In this document: in pieces, positions 9,027 through 20,172 of the stretch
Numbering within the stretch: the stretch's first letter is position 1
Layout: each line of letters opens with the position of its first letter
NCBI GenBank assembly: GCA_013339765.2
Contig: JABSTR010001139.1
Coordinates: forward strand, 712,501-776,500
DNA length: 64,000 bases
From: Haemaphysalis longicornis
Taxonomy: Eukaryota > Arthropoda > Arachnida > Ixodida > Ixodidae
Direction of reading: 5' to 3'
The notes under the pieces: model-generated
The model's input: only the letters and a program-made list of their open reading frames with translations
Told to the model about the DNA's origin: nothing
The model's database searches: none
Translations under genes and position numbers: made by a program

Positions 9027-11380
9027 CCGATGCATCTTAAAGCAATTCTTGTAGGGCTAAGGCAAAATTCACCCATTATTAATAGGGCATTAAGCTTAGG
9101 CCACTAATGTTTGTTCTCAATAAAGCTACCATCTCACCCCTCTGCCGCGAACATCAGAGGGTTGCATCCAACCAGGCATGAAAGAAATGGTACTTGGAGC
9201 CATTCACAGCCACCGCACTAAGGTGCTGAGCGATACGGTTAATTAATTCCGAAGTACACGTTTTTGAGCTTGCATAGACTTCTAAACATCATTTTATGAC
9301 GGAGTGCATAGCCAAGATGTGGACCCCTGCGAAGTTACATAGGGTATCCCCGAAGGGCACAAATTTATCCTAGAAGACGAATCAGTAGATTTTCTACGCA
9401 TGAAGCCTTCAAATTTGGCGTTTAGTTATTCGATATTGACCGTGGTTACAGCAAACACGAAGGCGCTATATTCGGCAGTATACTGAATGTTGTTAGAAGA
9501 GTCAATACCCGTGTACAGCACGACCACCTTTGTTCGTACGAGTTTTTATTAAAGACGTTAGGGCCGAGCACCCCACCAATAGGCGCAACTGCAGCGTAAT
9601 AAAAAAATCGCCCATGAAAGTAACAGTTCACACATACAGACAGCTGTGTTAACTGCCATTTTTCACGCATTCAGTCTAATGTATATTCACCCCAGAAGCA
9701 GCGACTACACAAACATTGCGTGGACTTGAAGAGAAAATGCATTGCGTGACTTGTAAGCACGGCAGCCGTAACATGAATGTCGGTTCCATCAAATCGGTGT
9801 TTTCGTAACACCTGAAACTTGCTCTCCACCGAAATTAATTTCAGGACTCACCGTATTGCACCGAGTCTCAGTCCAATTTCCATTACTGCTGTGGGTACGG
9901 TTGCATGGTGCGCGTAGCTAACGCACACCATGCAAACATAACCAAAGTTACGGTTACAAAAGTTACGGCGTTTCGTGGCTTCTCCACATGGACCGAAGGA
10001 GTCCAGGAACTCCTCAATCCATAGACATTCTAACGGGACCCATTAAATTCTTCAAATCCTTAACGTATGAAATGGAAGAATTCATGCATTAAAGAAACGG
10101 ACGACCAATTTTTGTGGGCGTGCATACACTCTAGGCCATATGAAAGCCAGCGTTCTATATAGTTGGTAACCACAAGGGCTTTATAAGCAAATTGCTGGAA
10201 ACAATGTTAATTTGGCACTAAACCTTCTCAAGACTGAAAGGCCGCGGTCATGTAGTGTCGAAGCGTGACACTACAGTACGTGTCCCGGTCACGTGACATG
10301 CAAACCTTGCCGCTATTTAGCTTTATTCACTTGGTGAAAACCTTTTAGCAGATATATTTGTATAAATTTAGATTGTTATCTTCTGTTTGCCATTTCGAAG
10401 AGCGCCGCAAGACTAACAGCTCAGTTTTCGGTTTCGGAAACCTAGATTGGGCTGTTGGCGTCGCGCCTGTTTTATAACGCGAAAAAGTTGCAATGCGTGA
10501 TTGAAAAAAATGCATAAGTAATAAGAAACCCTGCAATTCATTATTTTTTAGCTGCAGAAAAGTTTTTATATACCCCTTTTGATTTCGAATGCAGACAAAA
10601 ATATGTTGCCGTGCTGCTCTATGTCATTGTCAGAGTTACTCAATATACTCTGCAGGTCATGGTTGCCAGCATCATTTTGGCAGGGTCACGTAGGACTCGT
10701 CTATCAGCATAACCGTTTCGGGTAAAGGTGTGTAAGTGATGCCCCTTTTATTTAAGATGCAGAACATATAATCGACAAAAATCAGCAGTCTGTCCCTTAA
10801 GAATTTACGCTACGTTTCAGCGCGAGCAATATGTACCGCACAGGCCTTTTTATGCAAGGTCATAGCGTCGAAAAGACGATGACCTCGAGGAGCGATTGGC
10901 GCGTCCAGGAGAGGAGTGGTCACGGGAGTTTCAAGGTCGCAGTGACCATTGCAGCCGCAGCGCCAATTACTACCTTCCTTTTCGACGATTCAACATTGCG
11001 CAACGCCGGCAGCTGTTAAAATAAAAAAAGGCACGCTGCTCGGATATCTACAGGTTAAAATTAAACTTATACTACTGCTAAACGGAATGGAAAGCTTTTG
11101 TCAATGGCTTGAAAATTTACACTTCCGAAGCCCATCGTGCTAACATTAGCTATGAAGGCCGCATGACTCTTATTCACCAACCTTTGTGAACTGTAGCGAA
11201 CACTTCGTTCACGTTGCGATGAAATAAGCAACGGAAATATAAAGGCAAGCGCACAAAGAGAGCTTTCAATGAACAATGATGGTGTTTCTTCGCAATGAAC
11301 TTGCAAATGACGACGAAATGACTCGCTATTAACAGTGGTAGCAATTTAAACTACTTTTCCACTTTTCCAGTGCATGGAAT
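9027..11380. other. 2.3 kb without a recognised feature
   Basis: Moderately AT-rich sequence with only short, domain-free open frames. A small hairpin (TTGCATGGTGCG and its complement) lies at 9907-9935 and another (TAGTGTCGAAGCGTGACACTA) near 10254-10274. As the next minus-strand exons of the claudin-like gene would lie leftwards of 11849, this may be its intron, but no second exon was recognised. Confidence 0.4.
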
Positions 11381-11416
11381 TCTCTCTCTCTCTCTTCCTT
11401 TTTTTTTTTTTTTTTG
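11381..11416 (+). repeat. (TC)n / poly-T tract
   Basis: CTCTCTCTCTCT followed by CCTT and ~17 T. Confidence 0.85.
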
Positions 11417-11849
11417 CGTTCTCAAATCATCGTACGTGTAATACCGCGGCTTCCTGGACAGGTCAAGTACTAAACCGTGTGAAACTGTTCAAATAGAGGC
11501 CTGCAGAGCGTGCGAAACAACGAGAGAAAAGCCGCACCGCACTGGAAGGAGAATCCCGCGCGTGCCAGTTCGGTTCAACGAAGGAGAAATAGTCACCAGC
11601 TGGCCCACGTTAATTGTGCATTGCATCGCACACCTGTCGGGAAGAGGTCGCCACTACGTCCGTCACGAGATGGGGCGCAAACTGCGACGCGTGCCCGTCG
11701 CTCGGTCAAAAATACGCACGGGACGCAAGGGGTACACGTGCAGCAGAACTGATGCGCGAGACACACAGGGCTCGCTCAACATTTAAACCGCGCGCGCCAA
11801 GATTCAAACTGCGCCGCGCGGGCGCGTCTGCTTTGGAAGGAACACTCAC

Positions 11850-12124
11850 GAGGCTCGAGCAGCGGCCGCAGGATGCGGTACTCGCGGTCGAATATCCACC
11901 GGCAGCCCCTGAACTCGTAGTCGTAGCGGTAGTACTGCTCGAAGAAGTAGTCGAAGCACACTTCCCACAGGCCGAGTCGCCGGAACTTGCGCACGCCCGG
12001 GTTCAGGCCGTCCGAGATGAGCCAGTAGGGCGTGCAGAACGACACTGTCACGAACACCACGGCCACCAGCGCGGCCGGCGCAGCCCGCCAGCGTGTACTG
12101 CGATCGGGCGTCGCGAAGCGACAT
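11850..12124 (-). CDS. Claudin/PMP22-like tetraspan protein, first coding exon (frameshifted)
   Basis: The minus strand begins MSLRDARSQYTLAG from the ATG at 12124-12122. In a second frame it then gives a hydrophobic segment ALVAVVFVTVSFCTPYWL (first membrane span), followed by ISDG, LGLWEVCFDYFF and FRGCRWIFDREYRIL. W...GLW...C...C in the first extracellular loop is the claudin/PMP22 family signature, and these proteins act in septate-type junctions or at the plasma membrane. The exon ends at 11850 before a strong donor (GTGAGT, 11849-11844). The start frame and the membrane frame differ by one base; the switch lies in the GC-only run at 12071-12080. This is either a sequencing indel or a real lesion. 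The most upstream in-frame ATG supports the start. Further exons must lie to the left and were not found. An open antisense frame here is a shadow. Confidence 0.75.
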
Positions 12125-12480
12125 GCTGCTGCTGTCCACGCGTCACAACACACACCTGGCCGACGACGACGACACAGCACAGGACCAAGCGCGCCTCAAG
12201 CCCACAACACGGCCTGCGCTCGCTGCTTGAGCTTCGCACTCCTGTCGATCGCGTCGAGCGGCCGTTGCGGAAAACTCGTCGCGCACGTCGAGCGCCGAAC
12301 CTGCCGTCGCCGCGAGCTGCTTGTCTCCTGCTCCCGCCTGGTCAGGTGGGAGAGCGGAAGAGCGCGGCGGAGAGCCCTTTCTGGAGGCTCGTTTGAATTC
12401 GGTACCTGCGGCGCTTGGCCGCCTGACCGAGTTTGCGAGAGCCGCGCCTGTTGTGGACTCCTTTTTGTTGTTTTTTAATG
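12125..12480 (-). promoter_or_regulatory. CpG-rich upstream region of the claudin-like exon
   Basis: Immediately upstream of the minus-strand ATG, ~350 bases are strongly GC- and CpG-rich (CGCGTCGAGCG, CGTCGACGAC-like runs), in contrast to the AT-rich sequence beyond 12480. It probably holds the 5' UTR and promoter. No TATA box or start site can be assigned by eye. Confidence 0.35.
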
Positions 12481-12965
12481 ACTATACATGGACGCTCGCT
12501 TGCTATGCCGTACCTCGCTGGTTTTCCTAACCGACGAACTCCTTTGAAAAGACAATACGAGTACACTGCAACTCCATGGCGCGTGCTGACGGTTTCGAGA
12601 AGTGAACGCAATCGAAATGACAGTTTCCGCCCTCTGTTGGCAGGCGGAAACGAAGGAAACAGTATTTGATGAGCGGAGCGATCACATAACGCCAATTTCC
12701 CCATTGATATCGTCCAGAAATACATTCAGCTGCGCTACGTTAGCCTGCTTTCGGCAATGCGGGAATCACTGCGCGTAAATGTCACCATCTGCGAGCACCG
12801 CATGTTTCCCGTTCAGGTCCTTTATTCTCCAGCAAGTTTTTTTTTTCTTGTATTTTATGCTTCTAGTATTTGTATCCTCAAGAATAACTTCAAGGATTTC
12901 TATCGTTGTATCTTTGCATTACTTCATCTTATAAGTGTTAAATTAAAATTTTAAATTAGACTAAT
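12481..12965. other. No gene recognised
   Basis: AT-rich upstream sequence with no domain, repeat partner or RNA gene visible. Confidence 0.4.
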
Positions 12966-13213
12966 CACAGTCATAGACAAAATTGAATGCGAACACGAAA
13001 ATATGAACCAGACAAGGCAAAACTGAAAAAAAAGATACTGTTAATTGAAGTCCACTAATGGCGTGCTATTTGTATATTTGTAACGCCACATTTCCCCACT
13101 TTGTTTTGTAACTAAGCCCCGCGTAATTTTTACTTGCGTGGAAAGAATTCGCACTATTTGTGCGTTCTGGGTCATATTTTCGTATTCGCGTTTTATTTGT
13201 CTATGACTGTCCA
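12966..13213. mobile_element. Small MITE with ~48-bp inverted ends
   Basis: CACAGTCATAGACAAA followed by GCGAACACGAAAATATGA at 12966-13012 matches the reverse complement of 13166-13213 (CAGTCATAGACAAA ... GCGAATACGAAAATATGA). About 150 bases separate the arms. No coding content. A non-autonomous DNA transposon is the natural reading; the superfamily is not assigned because a target duplication is not clear. Confidence 0.75.
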
Positions 13214-13349
13214 CAATATTTCGCAAAATATTAATAAAGTAGTGGCCTAAACGCACCAAACTATGCTGGCAACGCTGTGTTTTTTTTGCCTGAAAACGGT
13301 CTCCAACTTAGGTCTGAAAAATCGAGGGCCTTTCCGAGGTCAGCAGCGC

Positions 13350-13432
13350 TCGCCCGTGGCCGAGTGGTCGGGAGCGCTAAGTATGTTAGTGCAGCTGTTT
13401 CGCAAGTCAAGAGTTTAAATTCCCGAGGGTAC
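13350..13432 (+). repeat. tRNA-Ser/Leu-like module (A and B boxes)
   Basis: GTGGCCGAGTGGTCGGGAGC is an A-box-like start and GAGTTTAAATTCCCG a degraded B box. The ~83-base length fits a class II tRNA shape. It is followed by a T-rich spacer, not a tRNA 3' end, and recurs in copies B and C, so it is a repeat-borne pol III promoter-like module and not a tRNA gene. Confidence 0.65.
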
Positions 13433-14164
13433 ATTCTTTTTTTTGTTTAAGTTGACTTTTTTTGTTTTCGGCCGATGTTTTATATACTGAATTCACCTTT
13501 TTTGGGGGGCCGTAACGTTTACTGCTCGACGAACTAGTTCACAGAACGCGCGCAGGCTGGCACTGGCGCGCTAGCGAGTTCTCGTTGGCGTGCTGTTGCC
13601 ATAAGCAACCGGCTGCTTGCGGGCAGTGGGCACTGGCCAGAATCCACAGACCTTGGCAGGGTGCGAACACGCTTTTTACGATACAGGCATGAGTGAGGCA
13701 AGCTCCAAATATGGGGGAAAAGCGCATGGCATTTGAGCGTCTGCGGGGACGCGGAGGGCGTTCATCCACTGCGTAGGCCTCGGCTAGTGACTGCTACGAT
13801 TCCACGCCGTCCTGGGTGGCTTATCTTGTGCATTTTACAGCCGACAACATGGCAGAAGTGCGGTACGGATATCGAGTATGCCCATCCAACAATGCCGTCG
13901 GATGTCAAACATGTTGTTTTACAGAACCGAAACCGAAACTCGTTTAAATGCTAACCAATCACGGTGCGTCTCCTCCCGTCGTCACAGCCTTTAGTTGGTG
14001 AGGCCGCCGCAAACCGCGCATGGCAGTTTTTCTTCTTTCGCGCTTTGTAAAATAATTACCGACTTGTCAACCGGATAAACGATGAAAAGTGTGCTAATTT
14101 GACCGAGTCTACGCAGTGCAAGCAAAAACGGGAGCTTGACAAATTCACTCCAGTGTCCCTTTAA
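13350..14164 (+). repeat. Composite repeat, copy A (lacks left part)
   Basis: Nearly collinear with 26380-27211 of copy C: the tRNA-like module, CGCGCAGGCTGGCACTGGCG, TTGGCGTGCTGTTGCCATAA, GCATTTTACAGCCGACAACA, then TGATGAAA-type stretches up to CCAGTGTCCCTTTAA at 14150-14164, which is the right terminus. The left ~850 bases of copy C are absent here; it starts around the tRNA-like head. Confidence 0.85.
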
Positions 14165-15972
14165 TGAGCTACAAACCTTATCTGCTCCATGAGGCTAAAT
14201 ATTTAGTGTTATAAGCAGTGAAGAGCCACTATATTCCCTGGGTAGACATGGAGCATGGCTTACAAACGAAAGTGTGCTAGAAGGAGAAATAACATACAAA
14301 ACGAAGGCAAGTCCTTGGTGGCTTCACAAGACTGCAGGGCTCCATAGCCTCCCAGCCTGAAGCCACCAGATTGCGTGGTATTCATCGGAGCTGTCAGGGG
14401 ACCTCATGACTCGTGCCTCGACAGTGCACCAGGCGAATATATCAGTTTACGTGATGTTTGTCGAAGGTATTGAAGTCACTAGCGCTGTGTCTCGGTATGG
14501 AATGTGCTTCGACATCGGGTGTACTGCTAGATTCTGCGCCAGCTAACTGTGGTCGACCAGGCAAGTACAATGACAAGACAAAAGTGCAGGAGGCATATAA
14601 TGCCAGATGAAGCCACAATGCTTGCTATTTAAAGCCACATAAGCAGACTTAAGTGTCCCAAGGATATTTTGTAAATTATAAATACTTCAAACAGTAAACT
14701 ACATTGCAAATTGAATCGAATAGCAAACACTGTTCATAAAGATTTTAATTTTGGCACACCTCTCACATAACATATAAATAGACATCTCATTTGTAAAATA
14801 TTTATACCCGTGGTGGACTTACTTCTTTTTACCCCTTTCTTAACTTTAAAACTGATGCTTCACTTAATTATTCTACTACTTCGAGTAAGGTGGATCAGGA
14901 AATTTGTAATGCAAGTGAAAGGTGTCGTGACCATACCATATTTTACATTCTGTCTTGCATGCTCATGCTCCCAGCGCTGAAATGTAAGAAAAAACAGGGA
15001 AAAGCACTCCTGAAAAATGAAAAAGGGCTGGAGTTATACAGCTGTATATGATGCTCTTCCTGACTGGGATAGATTGAACAAATTTCAGAACCAACCAAAT
15101 TTCAGAACTGTTCAGCTACAGAAATAATTTCATTGCAACGCAGCTTGCTAAGGCAATCTGCTTACCATTTCTTTTTTAGAGCGCGCCTCTTAAGAGGCCA
15201 ACTGCACTCAAATTTCACCTCGACCAAATTTATTTTAATGTCTCGTAAGTTCCACCAAATCAGCTGGGACACGAGTGGTTAATCAATTAGAAGCGTTTAA
15301 AAAAAAGCTCCACCGCAGACCATGCTGCACCTGCCGGCAGATTGCGTAAACAACCATGACATGCCTGTGACGCTCCAGCCAATGGTGGCTTCTTCTTCTG
15401 GCCGGCCATGCAGCTGGAGAACCGGTCAAGCTCTCCTGCGAACACTTCACCCGTTTGCTGTCGCGCACGCGTGTAGAGCTTGCACGCGGGCTTGCTCCCG
15501 AGCTGCTGACCGTCCGGCCGCTCGCTGGATGGCTGCAATGTCAATTTAATGGCCGCGCTCTCCTCGATTTCGGTTTCAAAATCGCCGGTTTTCGTTGACC
15601 ACTGAGCCACTGAGCCACCGCGGCGAGTGGAGGGGACGCTTAACTATCGTTGCGTACCAATGCGGAGCGAAATCAAGGAATGAACGTTTTAGTAATCACA
15701 CACACAAGCTACGCGTCCACCTTCCTCTAGTTTTTAGTCTTCAACGAACAACTGATCACTCGGCAAACGCATTTTCTTGAGGTATACAAGTTCACAACTG
15801 ATAAAAGGTGCCGTTAGAAGAGTGGGATATCTGATAAGGCCCTCTGATTTCTGCTTGTGCTAGAATCTGCAGGCTCCCTGCGTCATACGACTATGCTTCG
15901 AAGAAACGCACGTTTAGTCGCGGACGCGCATTGCTCTAGAAGCCCTTCTCGGCGCTGCTCGCGGGTGATATA
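14165..15972. other. No gene recognised; minor SINE scrap
   Basis: AT-rich sequence up to 15250 with no features, then a GC-rich patch (15300-15660). CCACTGAGCCACCGCGGCG at 15607-15625 is the complement of the start of the tRNA-derived SINE seen at 39172, so a minimal fragment of that SINE is present. Nothing else supported. Confidence 0.4.
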
Positions 15973-16616
15973 TGTAGCATATATGAATGTTTGCGGGCGC
16001 TCAGCTCAAGACAAGACGCCCCAGCAATAATATTTTTGTCGTGCGCTGACGCCGGGTATAATTTTGGATTATTCATGGTAATTATTTCGTAGATTTATGT
16101 CCAGGGTAGTGATCAATATCTGAGGTGTGATATTGGCAAGCATAACTGGCGTGCTGTCAGATATGAGTGCTCCGTTAAGTAGTATAAGCGCAGAAAACTG
16201 ATTTACATCGTAATGTATAGTCATAGCATGACCATTTGAGGAAACTATGCTTACGGAAATACTGTTAGTAAATTTCAGGGCAGTGGAATCACAATCTTCG
16301 TATGCACATCCCGGTTCCGCGACGCCGACCTGGGACGCACACCTGGCGCTTGTACAGACCGAATGTACCAGACTAAGATCGCGTCAGACACATTTACACT
16401 CTCGTAAACACACCACATTTGCCAACAGAGTGACTGCTCCACATGAATATGTATTTCCAGCGCCTATACGGTAAATCTCAGTCGTGAACCTGCCGCAAAA
16501 GCAGCGGCGACAGTGCGGAGTGGGGCGGAGACTCCCGCGGTTGCTTTCAAAACGGGCCGCTAAGGGGATTTCAGTGGCGCCCCTACAGGGCGCGCTCGAG
16601 GCGTATATATAGTAAA

Positions 16617-17352
16617 AAGCGTGTTCGCACCAGGCCAAGGGTCTCCTGATTCTGGCCTGTTCCCACTGCCTGCAAGTATTGTCGGTGATTGTAGCAACAG
16701 CACGCCAACGAAAACTCGCTAGCGCGTCAGTGTCAGCCTGCGCGCGTTCTGCGAACTCGCTCGTGGAGCAGTGAACGTTACGGCCCAAAAATGGTGAACT
16801 CAGTTGTAGAAAACACCGGCCGCAAACGAAAAAATCAACTTGCAAAAAAAAAAAAGTATGTACCTTCGGGGATTCGAACTTGCGACTTGCAAAACAGTAT
16901 TCCCAGCGCTCCTGACCACTCGGTCACAGACGAACGATACGGATGCTTGAAATTTAAGGTATATAATGTATAACCAGTTTAAACTTTTATTGATTTATAG
17001 CAATTCAAATATCTCAGGTGACTATTTGTTGTATAGCGCTCGTGCAGTAAGCGTCCTCCAAACTTCCACATTATCTCACGTCTAGCAATTGCATTTCTTA
17101 GACGGAAAAGCGTTCGCAGAAGTGTGATCGTGCTGCTGACCGCTGTGCTTGTTCACCCAGCGCAAAGAAGTGCTTCCTTCTCCCTAGTTTTCCGCTCTAC
17201 GGTAAAAGTTTCAGTTCATTTTATTTCCTTAGAAACTATATTGCCTTCGCTGACTCTTCTCCTGCTTTCAAGTGGCTTTGGATTTTTACTAGCGTACCAG
17301 TCAGCGAAGCGTCGCATGTGCGCTTGTGCAGCGCTTGTGTGGAGCGACCGGG
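16617..17352 (-). repeat. Composite repeat, copy B (inverted, lacks right part)
   Basis: The reverse complement matches copy C from ~25985 to ~26700: GACGCTTCGCTGACTGGTAC, GCGAACGCTTTTCCGTCTA, GCAATTGCTAGACGTGAG, the tRNA-like module, then CTCGCTAGCG and CAGCACGCCAACG blocks in complement. It sits inside the probable LTR at 15973-17800. Confidence 0.85.
16861..16935 (-). repeat. tRNA-like module in copy B
   Basis: On the minus strand TGACCGAGTGGTCAGGAGCGC (A-box region) and AAGTTCGAATCCCCG (near-perfect B box) lie ~45 bases apart. It is better preserved than in copy A and still lacks a proper acceptor stem. Confidence 0.65.
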
Positions 17353-17803
17353 TCGATGCACTCCTAGCGGGGGGGTAATGCTGCGAACCATGTATGGGTT
17401 TGTTTAGTTATGATTGTTTTTACTGCCGGGCCACGCTCGGCTGTGTTATCTGCGTTCGAAGCGAAGCGCGTCTTCCATTCTTTACTTTTATGCCGCACGG
17501 GCTATCACATTCAGATAAGCAGACTGTTTCGCCCTAGTGTCGCTAGCCCAGAATAATCCTCTGTGATCTACAATGTTCTGGATGTGAATCGATGGTTCCA
17601 GAAACACTCGCGCTGAAAGATAAAAGCCTGCAGAGCAGACGCCGTGGCATTCGATTCGACGACACTCGCTTGCGCAAGTCACCTTGTTGACCGCTGCTTC
17701 GCCGCCTCTGTATTGTTTTGAGTTGTTAGGGGAGCACAAGTTCGCTCCAATAAACTTGTTTCTCCTTGAAGACAACTGTGTCATCCTTGGCTTTGCGACA
17801 ATA

Positions 17804-18447
17804 TGTAGGAGATGATGACTGTTGGCGAGGGCTCCAAGAAGACCCAGCCGTAAATTTTTTTGTGCTGACTCTCGCATGTAATTTTGCATTATTCATAGTA
17901 CTTATCACGTAGAATGTCCGTGAAATTTATGCCACATTGACTTGTTCAGGGTAGTGATCAATATCTGAGATATGAAGCGTAACTGGCGTGCTCTCAAGTA
18001 TGAGTGCTCCGCTACATTATGTAAGCCCACGAAACCGATTGATGTAGTAGTGTATAGCCGTATGAGCATCTGAACGAACGCTGCTTACGGGGGTACTGTT
18101 AGTGAATTTCAAGGCAGTGGAATTACAACCGGCTCATGCATATATCCCGGTTTCGCGACGCCAGCCTGTGACACACGCCAGGCGCTCATGCGGACCCAAT
18201 GTACCGCAGCAAGATCGCGTAAGAAGCATTTACACTCGCGTAAATGCACCACGTTTGCGAACACGAATGACTGCTCCACTAAGGATGGATTTCCAACGCA
18301 TACAAACAGAAAATATCAGTCACGAACGTGCCGCAAAAGCAACGGCGACAGTGGTGAGCGGGCTGGAGACTCCCGCGACTGCTTTCTAACGGGCCGCTAG
18401 GGGGATTTCAGTGGCGCCCATACAGGCTACGCTCGCGGCGTATACTC
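17804..18447 (+). mobile_element. Probable LTR, copy 2 (3' truncated)
   Basis: Begins TGTAGGAGATGATGACTG three bases after the end of the first LTR and is collinear with 15973-16612 throughout, ending in GTGGCGCCCATACAGGC and GTATACTCTGC, where similarity stops. Divergence between the copies is considerable, with many substitutions and small indels, so this is not a recent pair. Confidence 0.55.
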
Positions 18448-18984
18448 TGCAAGCCTCCGGGCGCGACCCGGCGGCATCGGCGCTTGGCGCGGGGCAAGCC
18501 GTCTCAGCGTGGACGCGGGTCAACGCGCCGAAAACGGAGACTGCCCGGAGACTCACCGTACATCCCCGCTAACGAACTAACGCAATCAAGGCGTGCTTAA
18601 ATCAAGAAGGTGGGTGCCGTAACCCTACGCATGTGGGGTTACGGGGTTAACAACGGAGGCCAAGAGGTAGTCAAAATGCATGACATGCCGAGTGCTGCGC
18701 GTCCGATGGTCTCCCAGATCGCTCGCGTGCGTCTCTAGTCACCCCCGCAGGGAGGCGCATGCGGATCAGGGGGAGAGCGAAGCCGGTGCCCCCGCGCCTC
18801 GAGCGAAGGGGTTTGCGACTGTAGAAGCATACGCAGCGGCCACGACTCACGTGTGACGCAACGCTTTTTATTCACCCACAAGTATCCTTTATCTTCACAC
18901 ACAGAAACACGACCAAGATGCAAGACGCCTCTCAAGAAATAAAGTGAAAACATCTTTCACATGCCTGGCTGCCGCAGCGCGTTC
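18448..18984. other. GC-rich stretch, no gene recognised
   Basis: GC-rich block (18460-18850) then AT-rich sequence leading into the Gypsy pol relic. It could be degraded gag/pol leader of the same element, but no motif shows this. Confidence 0.3.
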
Positions 18985-19855
18985 CCAAATCCCGAAACAG
19001 TTGTTGCGTATGGGAGCCGCTCTCTGAGAACCGCGGGAAGAATTACACCCTCCCTGAGCAAGAGTGCCTGGCTGCTGTGGCTTGTACAAACATTTCTGCC
19101 ATATCTACATGGCCGACATTTTACAAACGTTACTGGCAATCACGCCCTCTGCTGGCCGTAATAGTTATAGACACCTGTCATAACGACTTGGTCGATGCGT
19201 TTTGCATGTTCAATTATACGACTTCGCGGTTGTCTACAGGTCCTAAGTCAAGCACCTCGGCTAGCCGTGCTTTCACAGTATCCGTTCATGTAGCCTTCGG
19301 GCGACATGATGTCATCTTTCTCTAATGCGCCTTTCAATTGCCGAGAATCAGTTGACCATCAACACGCAAACACTTGTTGCTGGAGAATCATTGGTCGGCT
19401 CGCCGATTCGATACAACGGCCAGCAGTTCTAGCTCCAAGATGGCGCGTCCTTGATTATTGTGGTGTTTAACGCACCGACGCAGCGCAGGCTAAGGCGCGC
19501 CGTAGTCGAGGCCTCCGGATTATTTGTGACCACCTGGGGATATTTAACGTGCCCCGAAATCTCGTACACACGGGCGTTTTGCTTTTCGCCTACATCAGAA
19601 AAGCGGCCGCCGCGGCCTGGAATCGAACCCGCGTCCCCGTGCCTTGGCCACTGAGCCACCGCGGCGGGATGATGGCGCATTCTTAACAATGGCGCCAGAT
19701 TGGTACCGGTTGGGCCTCGTTCCTTCGGTCTACGCATCTTGAGAGCTTTTCATTGTAACGCAAATGAAGACCACCCTGGATTTCAGAAGACCTATCACCG
19801 CGTGCGAGGTCTCTTCTATTGGCCGGGACTCAATAGGGTCGCAACTGACTGACTG
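18985..19855 (+). pseudogene. Ty3/Gypsy pol relic: RNase H and integrase zinc-binding part
   Basis: 18985-19162 reads VAYGSRSL, NYTLPEQECLAAV and QTFLPYLHGRHF...GNHALCW over three frames, the Ty3/Gypsy RNase H block. After a weakly conserved connection and a SINE insertion (19453-19670), 19687-19850 reads LVPVGPRSF, ILRAFH and HPGFQKTYHRVRGLFYWPGL, the integrase H2C2 zinc-binding region. Frameshifts and stops make it a fossil. Its plus orientation and position after the LTR-like copies suggest one old Gypsy locus. A minus-strand LINE tail truncates it at ~19855. Confidence 0.82.
19439..19684 (-). mobile_element. tRNA-derived SINE with target duplication
   Basis: The reverse complement of 19453-19670 starts CGCCGCGGTGGCTCAGTGGC (A box) and has CGGGTTCGATTCCAGG (B box). 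It continues CGCCCGTGTGTACGA, ACGTTAAATATCCCCAGGTG, TAATCCGGAGG and ends after GTGCGTTAAACACC. Flanks GATGGCGCGTCCTT (19439-19452) and GATGGCGCATTCTT (19671-19684) are a 14-base duplication with two differences. The same family occurs at 39172-39406 and partially at 57189 and 30557. It lies within the Gypsy relic. Confidence 0.88.
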
Positions 19856-20172
19856 ACTGAACAAACTTTATTGAGAAAAAGGTAGAGGGGGAATGGAATA
19901 AGGAATAGAAAGGAGTGGAATTCATGGGTGGAACACTAGGTCCAGGGCCCCAGTGGCGAGGGCCCCTGTCTTATTTCTCACCAGCAGGTCGAGTTGATCC
20001 TTTCCAGAGCCGCCGCCTATGCATCCAGTGTGGCTGCTGATGCCTGCTCCCCATATGATTTGGCGGGGCCGTGTGCCGCAGAACAGCATGGCGGTCTCGC
20101 CGCATTTCTTGCAGTATTTGTTGGTGTCGCAGTATCTTGGACCATTTGGATATGCGTATGCAGGTGTTCGTT
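19843..20172 (-). mobile_element. LINE 3' end with (ACTG)n tail
   Basis: Read on the minus strand the segment ends TCAATAAAGTTTGTTCAG and a (TCAG)n tail (19843-19860), matching the AATAAAGTTTATT ending of the LINEs at 749 and 3787. Upstream, an open reading ends with AAALERINLLV and LATGALDLV, plausible I/R1-type C-terminal sequence. It is truncated at the hairpin element inserted at 20185. Confidence 0.6.

Larger units (their letters stand above)
15973..17800 (+). mobile_element. Probable LTR, copy 1, interrupted by composite repeat B
   Basis: Starts TGTAGCATATATGAATG and runs ~640 bases alongside the second copy at 17804-18447 (shared: AGTGATCAATATCTGAG, TAACTGGCGTGCT, GTGCCGCAAAAGCA-like, GGGCCGCTA, GGATTTCAGTGGCGCCC). 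It is interrupted at 16617-17352 by repeat B and appears to end with GAGCACAAGTTCGCTCC, AATAAACTTG and TTTGCGACA, the TG...CA and polyadenylation layout of a Gypsy LTR. That the distal part belongs to the same LTR is inference. Confidence 0.5.

Noticed and set aside
11614..12396. 260-codon plus-strand open frame
   Set aside because: It is antisense to the claudin-like exon and its CpG-rich flank. The minus strand carries family motifs and a donor site; the plus strand shows none.
13350..13432. A functional tRNA-Ser/Leu gene
   Set aside because: The A and B boxes are present but the acceptor stem does not pair and the module recurs in copies B and C of a repeat.
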